NCBI GenBank assembly: GCA_024229275.1
Contig: JAAESQ010000908.1
Span: 1-64,000, forward strand
DNA from: a bacterium
GTDB lineage: Bacteria > Acidobacteriota > Thermoanaerobaculia > Thermoanaerobaculales > Sulfomarinibacteraceae
DNA length: 64,000 nucleotides
Reading direction: 5' to 3'
The notes beneath the pieces were generated by a model. That model ran no database searches. It was not told where the DNA came from and worked only from the letters and a program-made list of their open reading frames with translations. The first letter of the stretch is position 1. Each line of letters begins with the position of its first letter. Below, piece by piece: positions 1 through 7,473 of this stretch. The position numbers and the translations under genes are program-made.

Positions 1-306
1 CCACCATCTCCTTCTTGGAGGATCAGCAACAGCGACATCCCCATCTTCTGTCCAGGCGTTGATCACCTTCCAGTCAGTGTTGGGGTGGAAGCCCTTCCAC
101 TCCCCCTTGGGGCTGCGGTGGAAGCCCCAGGCAGAACGGCCGAAGATGATGTTGGCTCCAGTGTCCTCGTAGTCGGTGCAGCGTTTGACCGGGTGCCGGA
201 AATTCTGCTTGAAGGCAGAGCAGCGTTCGAAGACGACTCCGACCTCATCTCCCCCGTCAGCCTTCTGGTAGTTCTCGCAGTGCGTGCAGAGGTTGTTGCT
301 GGTCAT
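1..306 (-). CDS. Cys-containing small protein, C-terminus off window (MTSNNLCTHCENYQKADGGDEVGVVFERCSAFKQNFRHPVKRCTDYEDTG...)
   Basis: Hand translation; open to window edge so absent from the ORF track; start overlaps upstream stop as ATGA (303-306); CxxC...C...C pattern. Confidence 0.7.
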   Translation of the reverse strand, partial: MTSNNLCTHCENYQKADGGDEVGVVFERCSAFKQNFRHPVKRCTDYEDTGANIIFGRSAWGFHRSPKGEWKGFHPNTDWKVINAWTEDGDVAVADPPRRRWW

Positions 307-626
307 ACGTACTTGCCGTACTCGTCGGAGATCATGTTGAAGAGGCAAGCAGCACGGATGGTCACCATCCAGCCGAAGCCCTTGCGGTCACGTCGAGGGT
401 GGCCGTCGTAGATGGGCTCGTTGGGGTCTGCCGGTTCGTCAGGCGCCATCCCAGAGAGGAGCCAGCCGATCTGATCGGCAGTATCTCGGTCGGCATCGGT
501 CTCCTGCACGTCCTGCCAGTTCTCGTACTCGCCACCAACGGCGTTGTAGGGAGAGAAGATGTGGGGGTTCTCGACACCAATGATGCCGAGAAGGTAGTCA
601 ACGTTGCGCTGCGGGGTCTGCCTCAC
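303..626 (-). CDS. Hypothetical early mini-protein (array member A)
   Basis: 107-aa ORF with ATGA overlaps to both neighbours. Confidence 0.7.
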   Translation of the reverse strand: MRQTPQRNVDYLLGIIGVENPHIFSPYNAVGGEYENWQDVQETDADRDTADQIGWLLSGMAPDEPADPNEPIYDGHPRRDRKGFGWMVTIRAACLFNMISDEYGKYV

Positions 627-850
627 AGGCCAATCTGGGACGAGGCAGGGAGACGATGGAATGCCCTCAGTTCCTCCTGGAAATTCTTGAGGGGGTCGTA
701 GTAGAAGGGAGCTTCATGCTCCACGAGCCACGACTTGGCGGGGTAGTCGATCAGGAGCAGCAGGCCCTGGACATAGGGAGTCTCCAGGAGATGCTTCTGT
801 TCGAGGAGGTCGGTGTAGGTCGCCTCTTGCGTCTCGTCGTCGTCACCCAT
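623..850 (-). CDS. Hypothetical early mini-protein (array member B)
   Basis: 75-aa ORF; start codon 6 nt downstream of a -10 hexamer. Confidence 0.75.
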   Translation of the reverse strand: MGDDDETQEATYTDLLEQKHLLETPYVQGLLLLIDYPAKSWLVEHEAPFYYDPLKNFQEELRAFHRLPASSQIGL

Positions 851-885
851 GCGTATAGGGTACGCATGCTTGCCGTATTTGTCAA
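848..885 (-). promoter_or_regulatory. Leftward promoter TTGACA-N17-TACCCT-N6-ATG with embedded ATGCTTGCCGTA (866-877)
   Basis: Minus strand reads TTGACAAATACGGCAAGCATGCGTACCCTATACGCATG. Confidence 0.75.
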
Positions 886-1007
886 CCCCCTACGGCGGCT
901 TTTATGGCCTCAGCGTTCGGCAGTTTTCCCGACTTCTTGGCAGCTTTGGGCTTCGGCTTCGAGACTGCCTTCTTGGCCTTCTTGGCGGCTTTCTTCTTGG
1001 CGGACAT
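882..1007 (-). CDS. 41-aa Lys/Ala/Pro-rich histone-H1-like peptide (MSAKKKAAKKAKKAVSKPKPKAAKKSGKLPNAEAIKAAVGG)
   Basis: Hand translation, below track length cutoff; ATGA overlap with ORF 1007..1240. Confidence 0.7.
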   Translation of the reverse strand: MSAKKKAAKKAKKAVSKPKPKAAKKSGKLPNAEAIKAAVGG

Positions 1008-1240
1008 CACAGTCTCCACATAGTTGGGCTCACTCCTCCAGTGTACCACTGCCATTTCACCGACCGTAGTTTAGGTGACCTCATCCCGGCGTCCACGACG
1101 AAGTTGGTGATGGCCTGCATGAGCTTGTCGGTGAACTCCGTGCGGAGCATGGGGTCCTCGATGGCTCCATTCTTTGGAGGAGGAGTGAAGACGATGAACT
1201 GGAAGACGTGGTCCCAGACCGGGTCGCCTTCTTCATTCAT
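1007..1240 (-). CDS. Hypothetical mini-protein (array member C)
   Basis: 77-aa ORF, overlapping neighbours. Confidence 0.7.
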   Translation of the reverse strand: MNEEGDPVWDHVFQFIVFTPPPKNGAIEDPMLRTEFTDKLMQAITNFVVDAGMRSPKLRSVKWQWYTGGVSPTMWRL

Positions 1241-1427
1241 TGGGAATCCCTGTGTGAAGTTCGATTGCAGCTTGGAGGGTGAGGTTGAACAACGGAGACG
1301 GAATCAACGGACCGCCATCGACAAACTCCCCGAAACAGATGTGGGAGACGTTGTACCAGATGTAGTGCTGGTGGTCCCCCACGGCGATGATGTCTTCAGC
1401 GCTGGCGGGCTGGCGGTCAATGGTCAT
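1233..1427 (-). CDS. Hypothetical mini-protein (array member D, MTIDRQPASAED...)
   Basis: Internal start of track ORF 1233..1550, trimmed to fit upstream gene. Confidence 0.6.
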   Translation of the reverse strand: MTIDRQPASAEDIIAVGDHQHYIWYNVSHICFGEFVDGGPLIPSPLFNLTLQAAIELHTGIPNE

Positions 1428-1665
1428 TCGTGGACTCCCAGGTGTTGAGGGCGTCCCATACGAGTCCAGAGATCCGTCGGCCAAGCTGAAAGGTTCCATC
1501 GGGATCGTACTCGGTCTTGTCCATGTCGCTCTCGGAGGGGTAGAGAGCAAGGAAGCAGATGTTGTCGAAGAGAGTCTGGCGGTCTGAGGTTGATTCCTGG
1601 AGTATGTGGAGACCGCTGGTGGTCTTGATTCCTCTGGGAGGCTCTCCCATTTCGATGTCCTTCAT
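1417..1665 (-). CDS. Hypothetical mini-protein (array member E, MKDIEMGEPPRG...LFDNICFLAL...VWDALNTWEST)
   Basis: Internal start of ORF 1417..1716; ATGA overlap at 1662-1665. Confidence 0.65.
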   Translation of the reverse strand: MKDIEMGEPPRGIKTTSGLHILQESTSDRQTLFDNICFLALYPSESDMDKTEYDPDGTFQLGRRISGLVWDALNTWESTNDH

Positions 1666-1934
1666 CGGGTGTCCTCGATGATGTAGACGTCCTGGTCGAG
1701 AGAGGGGAAGCCCCACTGGTCGTGGTCGAGATCCTGGAGGTCGAGGAACTGGTTGGCGGCGATGCGGAGAAGCTGTTGGATGTGATTGCCGTCGTGGCCG
1801 GCGTCGGTCTCAGCCCCCCAGTTTTCGACATCCTGATCGGAGTCCGCATTGAAGAGGAGGAGGTTCAGGTGGAGCCAGGGAGTGATGAAGCGGCCGACCG
1901 CCATTGCCTCTCTCATTGGATCGTAGATGTTCAC
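1662..1934 (-). CDS. Hypothetical mini-protein (array member F, VNIYDPMREAMAVG...)
   Basis: GTG start; overlapping neighbours. Confidence 0.6.
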   Translation of the reverse strand: MNIYDPMREAMAVGRFITPWLHLNLLLFNADSDQDVENWGAETDAGHDGNHIQQLLRIAANQFLDLQDLDHDQWGFPSLDQDVYIIEDTR

Positions 1935-2119
1935 CAGCGTTTCCTGCTTCCGGAGCGGCCGATGTGGTAGTGGTGGCCGAAGGCGCAGCGGTACTTGGTG
2001 AGGAAGCGTCCTCGGTGCTTCTTCTTCATGACGGTGATGGCCTCCTCGGCCAGTTCGACGGTCTTGTAGCACACCTTGCCGGTGCAGGCGTTGCGGCGAA
2101 TTCTGCGCCTGCTGCTCAT
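1931..2119 (-). CDS. Small zinc-finger-like protein (ACTGKVCYKTVELAEEAITVMKKKHRGRFLTKYRCAFGHHYHIG)
   Basis: Resembles small phage proteins of the TGK-x-x-Y...YRCxxxxxWHIG type; ATGA overlap. Confidence 0.65.
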   Translation of the reverse strand: MSSRRRIRRNACTGKVCYKTVELAEEAITVMKKKHRGRFLTKYRCAFGHHYHIGRSGSRKRW

Positions 2120-2340
2120 GTCCAGGGGACGTCCTTCCAGAAGCCCTTGAAGGTGCGGTTCAGGGGGGAGGCGATGCAGGTGTTCCAGACCTTGGACCTG
2201 ATGTTGTGGTGATACTGGCCGCAGGCCAGGACAGCGATGTGGAGGAAGAACTTCTGCTCGGGTTGGGAGCGGAAGTGGGGATTGACTCTGTCTAGGTTGT
2301 CTGTGTGGTCTGTGTCGAAGATGTGGCTGCTGGGGATCAA
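2116..2340 (-). CDS. Hypothetical mini-protein (array member H)
   Basis: TTG start overlapping upstream stop as TTGA (2337-2340). Confidence 0.5.
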   Translation of the reverse strand: MIPSSHIFDTDHTDNLDRVNPHFRSQPEQKFFLHIAVLACGQYHHNIRSKVWNTCIASPLNRTFKGFWKDVPWT

Positions 2341-2624
2341 AGGGTCCTTCCGCAGGCACGGCAGTATTCGCCTTCTTTGTAGATGCCCTGGCAGAGGAGG
2401 CAGGCTGGGTCTTCGCCCCAGGCGACGAGGGCTTCGTGGAGGTGGATGGAGATGCATCCTGGGAGGGGGTTGAAGCGGTTGAGGGGTTTGGAGATGGAGG
2501 CACCGAGGCAGAGGAAGGAGAGCATCGCCCACTGGGAGTAGGGAGCTGGGGAACCGAGGTCGGGGTCGATGGGGGTCTTCATGACAGCCTCTGGTGGCTC
2601 TTGAAGATGGTTCCAGGAGGACAT
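2337..2624 (-). CDS. Hypothetical mini-protein with C-terminal CxxC...CxxC knuckle (array member I)
   Basis: MSSWNHLQ...PACLLCQGIYKEGEYCRACGRTL. Confidence 0.6.
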   Translation of the reverse strand: MSSWNHLQEPPEAVMKTPIDPDLGSPAPYSQWAMLSFLCLGASISKPLNRFNPLPGCISIHLHEALVAWGEDPACLLCQGIYKEGEYCRACGRTL

Positions 2625-2658
2625 TAGATGGCGATGCCTTTGATGGTGGTGGCTGGCA

Positions 2659-2841
2659 TCAGAGCTTCCAGTCTCCGATGGCGATCCACATGTAGCGCCT
2701 GAACTGCGTGTCGATGTTCTCGTTCTTGGTGGTGGGACGGACACCAGTGAGAAGGAAGTGGACTCCGATGAGGTGGGCCACTTCTCCGTTGAGGCGGATG
2801 TTGGAGGCGTGGACGGAGGAGTGGAGTTCGGAGCGGATCAT
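2659..2841 (-). CDS. Hypothetical mini-protein (array member J)
   Basis: 60-aa ORF; ATGA overlap with 2838..3062. Confidence 0.65.
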   Translation of the reverse strand: MIRSELHSSVHASNIRLNGEVAHLIGVHFLLTGVRPTTKNENIDTQFRRYMWIAIGDWKL

Positions 2842-3062
2842 GGGAGGAGTTCCTCGATGGACTCGACGGCGTCCCAGAGGAGGTTGTAGGTGCCGTTGGC
2901 GAGCTTACAGGGACCAGTGATTTCTTCGCCTGGGCGCTCGTACATGAAGTCCTGGTTGGGGTCATTGCGGGAGGAGCGGTTGAGGAGCAGGTAGGCGAAG
3001 TTGTCGAAGAGGTAGTAGCCCTGATTGAGTTCATCGAGGTTCATGAGGTGGTCGTCGTTCAT
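2838..3062 (-). CDS. Hypothetical mini-protein (array member K, ...YYLFDNFAYLLL...LLWDAVESIEELLP)
   Basis: Internal start of ORF 2838..3587; adjoins the stop of 3062..3229. Confidence 0.65.
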   Translation of the reverse strand: MNDDHLMNLDELNQGYYLFDNFAYLLLNRSSRNDPNQDFMYERPGEEITGPCKLANGTYNLLWDAVESIEELLP

Positions 3063-3229
3063 CAGGCGGGGGGTCCAGGAGGATTCCAGAGGCGCTCCAG
3101 GCTCACGATGGCGTTCCAGATGGAGTCTTCGGTGCCTGTCTCCCATGCAGTGCAGCCGAGGAGCATTTCGAGATGTTCGTAGACTGCGCCTGCGGAGTCC
3201 CAAGCAGGGGCTGAGGAGTGTGGGTTCAT
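3062..3229 (-). CDS. Hypothetical mini-protein (array member L, MNPHSSAPAWDS...SIWNAIVSLERLW)
   Basis: Start codon 6 nt after -10 TACAAT. Confidence 0.65.
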   Translation of the reverse strand: MNPHSSAPAWDSAGAVYEHLEMLLGCTAWETGTEDSIWNAIVSLERLWNPPGPPA

Positions 3230-3268
3230 GGGTAGATTGTAGGGGGTGCTTGGTGCTATGGCAAGCAT
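3227..3268 (-). promoter_or_regulatory. Leftward promoter TTGCCA-N17-TACAAT-N6-ATG overlapping ATGCTTGCCATA
   Basis: Minus strand ATGCTTGCCATAGCACCAAGCACCCCCTACAATCTACCCATG. Confidence 0.7.
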
Positions 3269-3294
3269 GTTTTGAAAGTGGTTGTGGGGCAGAG

Positions 3295-3474
3295 CTACGA
3301 AGGGTTTGGCGGGTCGTGGAGGTCGAGGAGATCGGCAACACCCTGCCAGAAGGATGGAGTGCTGGACATGCGGAAGATGGGATTGGAGTAGATGTCTGGA
3401 GGGTCGAGGTCGAGAGAAAAGAGCAGGTAGAGAACGTGGTAGCGAGCGTAGCGGTAGTCTCCTGCTGAGGACAT
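3295..3474 (-). CDS. 59-aa mini-protein (array member M, MSSAGDYRYARYHVLYLLFSLDLDPPDIYSNPIFRMSSTPSFWQGVADLLDLHDPPNPS)
   Basis: Hand translation; just below the track cutoff; directly downstream of an ATGCTTGCCGTA site (3477-3488). Confidence 0.6.
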   Translation of the reverse strand: MSSAGDYRYARYHVLYLLFSLDLDPPDIYSNPIFRMSSTPSFWQGVADLLDLHDPPNPS

Positions 3475-3568
3475 GCTACGGCAAGCATATCATGGAAAGT
3501 GGTGCGGTTGGGGGAGGTAGTAGCTATTTGCACCGGAAATCGGACTCCGGTTCCAGGGGCGGGGGGAC

Positions 3569-3599
3569 AAAAAAAGGGCACCCCCACGTGGGGGTGCCC
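3569..3599 (-). terminator. Rho-independent terminator for leftward transcription
   Basis: Perfect 24-nt palindrome GGGCACCCCCACGTGGGGGTGCCC (3576-3599) followed on the minus strand by 7 T. Confidence 0.9.
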
Positions 3600-3605
3600 A
3601 GTGCG

Positions 3606-3866
3606 CTAGACGTTGCGCTTCGCGGCGTCGTTCAGGACGGCGCGGAGTGTGTCGGCCTTGCCGCGACCGATGCGGAGGGGCTTGGCGCCCTCAGGCTCGA
3701 CATGGAACAGCAGCCCGTACTTTTCGGTCTGGACGATGGCCCACGTGATGGGCCGGCCGGCTGCCGACGTGGTCTCGAACGGCCCCTCGACCACGGTGTC
3801 ACCCTTGGCGCTGGCCTTCGCCTTCTTCGCTTCGGGCTTGGGGAGACTGAATGTCATCTTGCTCAT
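3606..3866 (-). CDS. Hypothetical protein (MSKMTFSLPKPEAKKAK...)
   Basis: Track ORF 3606..3878; internal ATG preceded by GGAGGTCGCA. Confidence 0.75.
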   Translation of the reverse strand: MSKMTFSLPKPEAKKAKASAKGDTVVEGPFETTSAAGRPITWAIVQTEKYGLLFHVEPEGAKPLRIGRGKADTLRAVLNDAAKRNV

Positions 3867-4049
3867 TGCGACCTCCATACCGAAGGGGTTAGATCATTCC
3901 CTCGGCACTCTCCCCTCGATCGCCGTCGCCTGAATCACCAGATCCTTGGCTATATAAGGAGGTATATAAGAAGCGCACCCCCTATTGTGACTCGCGTGAA
4001 TATCGACACGGGTTGTGACCGAGATGTTTGTAGCAGCCGCTAAAAACAA

Positions 4050-4559
4050 TTATGTACTGTCACCATCATCTTGGGTGATGACGGCAGGCAGGGCAGGCAG
4101 GGCAGCCCCGACCTCAACAGCACGTGAGTCAGTGAGTTGTGCGATGCGTGCGTCGATCTGCTTGAGCAAACTGTTACGGTCGAAGTCCACAATGAGTTTG
4201 TCGCTTAGCATGCCGTGGATCTGGGCATTGGTGATGATCGCCTTCATCCGATCCTTATGGTCTTTGTCCCTAACGATCTCTGCCAGATGCATGACCAGTT
4301 CATCAGGCTTCACCCCACACATCTCACGCCACAGAACTCCACACGCTTCAGCCACATCCGGGAACTTCTTCGTCAACTTCGGTCCTTGCGTGTTGGGGTG
4401 AGCATACCCCACTAGCTTCGCTGCCTTCGTGGCATCCAACGCAGTCTCAGTAGCAAACTTCTCAAAGAAGCCCCGTACCTTTCCAGGTGGAGTCTTCTTG
4501 TACTTCGCCTTCAGCAGCGCCAGCCACTCCGGATCATGGCCATTCCCGTTCCCCTGCAT
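4050..4559 (-). CDS. Candidate terminase small subunit (HTH-like N-terminus)
   Basis: FATETALDATKAAKLVGYAHPNTQGPKLTKKFPDV resembles the small-terminase HTH pattern (...ATxAAxxAGY...P.V). Confidence 0.45.
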   Translation of the reverse strand: MQGNGNGHDPEWLALLKAKYKKTPPGKVRGFFEKFATETALDATKAAKLVGYAHPNTQGPKLTKKFPDVAEACGVLWREMCGVKPDELVMHLAEIVRDKDHKDRMKAIITNAQIHGMLSDKLIVDFDRNSLLKQIDARIAQLTDSRAVEVGAALPALPAVITQDDGDST

Positions 4560-4673
4560 ATCCCCATTCTACTACTTCACAACGTGACGCCTCAGGCCCA
4601 CCTCCCTCATTCCGGGGAAACCCTGGCCGGCGATCGAGGGGAAGGCAGCCAGCCCGGCAGAGAGGAGAAAAGC

Positions 4674-4874
4674 ATGTTTGGCGAGCCCATGGACTTTCCA
4701 GTACACGACCCAGAGCAGATCATCACCCAGTTCTACTCCCTGATCCACAACGACTTACTCAGCATGAACTTCCTCTGCTCAGAGGAGGGAGAGGCCCTCA
4801 CTCGCTTCGAGAACGACCTCATACCACACCGTCTATCCCAACCAAAAGGAGGCCAATCATGGCCAAAAGCCTGA
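4674..4874 (+). CDS. Hypothetical early protein
   Basis: MFGEPMDFPVHDPEQ...; 66 aa; purine-rich GAGGAG upstream. Confidence 0.6.
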   Translation: MFGEPMDFPVHDPEQIITQFYSLIHNDLLSMNFLCSEEGEALTRFENDLIPHRLSQPKGGQSWPKA

Positions 4875-5242
4875 AGCACTGCACCCACATCCACACAACC
4901 AAGGAGGCCGAGGAAGCCTGTAACCAGGAGGCAGAAGACGCAATCCTCCGCTCCGAACACTTCAACCAGTGGCTGGAGATCGACCAAGAAGACGACTTCC
5001 AAGAAGGCGAGTTCGACTCCTTCGCCTACTACATGGGCGATGCCTACCGCATCGACACCGACGACCTCAAAGCATCAGAGGAGGCCCTCTGCCACTTCCT
5101 CATCCACGAACCCACCACATACTCTGAGCCTCTGGGCATCCGCTCAGCCCACATCCCCGTCATGGCCCTCCGTCACGACGGCATCGGCTCCGCTCTCGCC
5201 CGAGGCATCAGCTCCTGGATCAACAGAGAGAATGGCGAGTAG
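4859..5242 (+). CDS. Hypothetical acidic early protein
   Basis: MAKSLKHCTHIHTTKEAEEAC...; AAGGAGG upstream of ATG. Confidence 0.65.
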   Translation: MAKSLKHCTHIHTTKEAEEACNQEAEDAILRSEHFNQWLEIDQEDDFQEGEFDSFAYYMGDAYRIDTDDLKASEEALCHFLIHEPTTYSEPLGIRSAHIPVMALRHDGIGSALARGISSWINRENGE

Positions 5243-5513
5243 CCACTGGCTGGACACCGTCCATCTCACCAAAGCCGCCCTCCGCATGTGCCGAGAAAGG
5301 AGCCGTATGGCCACACCCTACAGCCCCCACACCACCGTAAGGTACACAGGAGACACCGACTTCGATGACATCCTCACTGACGACTCAGCCTCCTTCTGGC
5401 TCAAGAGAGCCATCACCGAAGCCCGTCACCGTGACCCCATCGACGCCGCCAACGACGCCGAATTCCTCTGCTCCCTCCTCACATCCCGTGCTGCCAAAAT
5501 CCTCACGGAGTAG
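5232..5513 (+). CDS. Hypothetical early protein
   Basis: MASSHWLDTVHLTK... Confidence 0.6.
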   Translation: MASSHWLDTVHLTKAALRMCRERSRMATPYSPHTTVRYTGDTDFDDILTDDSASFWLKRAITEARHRDPIDAANDAEFLCSLLTSRAAKILTE

Positions 5514-5675
5514 GCTCCCTGACAGCTTCCTCTCTTCAGTCAGTCACAACTCCAGGCTCACATGGCTCATCTGGACAGACTGGCCCTCCATCCTGCCCCT
5601 TGAACTCTGGATACCCACCAACCGGGCTGCTGCATCTTTCGCAAGGGTCCAAGGACTCCTAGGGGAGCCACCACC

Positions 5676-5996
5676 ATGAAGGCACCCCGGTACGACAGCA
5701 ACCTCAACCCCACCGTCAACCACGACCTTGGCATCAACGCCACGGTCCTCGTCTTCGGCTCATTCCCTCCACCACCCAAAGGCGTCCACAAGACCGGCAC
5801 AGCATCCCTGTGCTGGAGGCTCTTCATCGACCAGATCACTGCGCTCTATCCCATTAACCAGGAGGCCCACAAGATGGCCATCACCCGCTACACACCCGAC
5901 CCCCGCACTGGCTCTCTCACCAATGGCACCGTCCAGCACGACTACCAGGAGCCCAAGGCACCCCGGAAGCGCAAGAAGGCAGCCGCCAAGAAGTGA
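5676..5996 (+). CDS. Hypothetical protein with basic C-terminus
   Basis: ends PRKRKKAAAKK. Confidence 0.6.
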   Translation: MKAPRYDSNLNPTVNHDLGINATVLVFGSFPPPPKGVHKTGTASLCWRLFIDQITALYPINQEAHKMAITRYTPDPRTGSLTNGTVQHDYQEPKAPRKRKKAAAKK

Positions 5997-6047
5997 TCTG
6001 GCTCATCTTCACCATGCCCTGGTTCCTCAACCACAAGGAGTGACCCC

Positions 6048-6311
6048 ATGAAGAACTGCTGGTCTGACTGTGCCAGATGCAGGGACCACCCAAACGAAAC
6101 AGGTTGGATAGACGAAAACGGCCAGCATTGGGACGTTCATCCACCCGACCCAGATCCCGAAGATCCTGATCCTCTGCACCGCATCACCCAAGTGCTGCAC
6201 CTGATCTCCCCTGACATCACCCGCTGGAACCACTCAGAGTGGCTATCAGACGCAGAGACCACAGCCGCCATGAATGCCATCCACCGTTTCTCCGAGAGAG
6301 ACAACGAGTGA
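6048..6311 (+). CDS. Hypothetical protein
   Basis: AAGGAG upstream of ATG. Confidence 0.65.
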   Translation: MKNCWSDCARCRDHPNETGWIDENGQHWDVHPPDPDPEDPDPLHRITQVLHLISPDITRWNHSEWLSDAETTAAMNAIHRFSERDNE

Positions 6312-6467
6312 CCCAACATCTGGTATGCCTGCCGTAAGCCCTACACAGTAAATAGTAGTGCTAACAATCCTGCTTGCCATGGTATAACTACCCTGGCTGT
6401 AGCGAGTTCCGAACGAATCCTACAGGGGGATAAACCCATAAAACCCCCTATCTACGAGAAAGGCCCC

Positions 6468-6683
6468 ATGAACACTGAGGACTACAACCTCATGCTCGAC
6501 ACCCTTAGAGGCATGGGCTTGGCTCTTCAAAAGCAGGTAGACAACCTGCAAGCCGAGAACCGCAACATCCGCCAACGCCTCACTTGCGTGGAGTCCAAGC
6601 TCATCCGCAATGGGCTTCACGACCGTCCAACCGAGGCTGACACCGACACTGTCAGCCTCCCCAAAGTCACACTGGAGGACTAA
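6468..6683 (+). CDS. Coiled-coil small protein
   Basis: GLALQKQVDNLQAENRNIRQRLTCVESK. Confidence 0.65.
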   Translation: MNTEDYNLMLDTLRGMGLALQKQVDNLQAENRNIRQRLTCVESKLIRNGLHDRPTEADTDTVSLPKVTLED

Positions 6684-6684
6684 C

Positions 6685-7293
6685 TTGAAGCACGCCAACG
6701 AACTCACACTCCGAGAGATCGAGCAGAAGCTCTCGGATTACGAAGACCTCAAGGACAAGCTGGAAGCCATCAAGGCCATCTGCACCGACGGCATCGTGAC
6801 CAGCAAGCCCATCACCAAGGATCTGACAGGCATCGTCCTGAAGCGCAAGCCCAAGGAGTCCTTCGCCACCTACAACCGCCGCAAGGCCATCGCTGCCGGC
6901 ATTCCCCCCAAGCGCAAGCACCGCCCCAAGAAGGCCAAGAGGAAGTCCAACGGCAAGGGCACCAAGCAGCAGTGCGAGAACCCCCTCTGCCGTGAGGTCA
7001 GTGGCCGAGCATCCCGCAACTTCATCAGCCACGGCACCAAGTTCTGCTGCCGAGAGTGCGGAGTCTTTTTGTCCAACCGTCTCCGTGGCTACGCCGTCAT
7101 GGTGGTGGACGGCCACAACACCCAAGCCAAGGCGTACACCCGGAAGTACCCCTTCATCCTGAACACCAATCAGGCCAAGCGTGTTCGTGGTCTGATCGAC
7201 TCCGTCCAGAAGCTCAAGAACAAGCAGCTTTCCAAGGACAAGGCCACCAAGAAGGGCACCAAGATCTTCTCCAACACCCCCAGTGCTCACTGA
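6685..7293 (+). CDS. Basic putative zinc-binding protein
   Basis: TTG start; CENPLCR...KFCCRECG; Lys/Arg-rich. Confidence 0.65.
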   Translation: MKHANELTLREIEQKLSDYEDLKDKLEAIKAICTDGIVTSKPITKDLTGIVLKRKPKESFATYNRRKAIAAGIPPKRKHRPKKAKRKSNGKGTKQQCENPLCREVSGRASRNFISHGTKFCCRECGVFLSNRLRGYAVMVVDGHNTQAKAYTRKYPFILNTNQAKRVRGLIDSVQKLKNKQLSKDKATKKGTKIFSNTPSAH

Positions 7294-7473
7294 GAACCTC
7301 GGCGCACGAAGTCACCAAGCTCTAAACCTCCAGGTATTGGCCATCGGGCTGACACCAAACTCGATGCCCACTGAGCATTACGGAGGGTTAGGGCACTGTC
7401 ACCGAGTATTCGCTAAGTCCGTCAACCGGTTCATCGACGTAGCTTTCCCAGACAAGAAGGAGCCAACCAAAGT

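Noticed and set aside
304-325. ACTTGCCGTA as another operator copy
   Set aside because: Lies inside the coding end of ORF 303..626 (EYGKYV) and lacks the full 12-mer and promoter context
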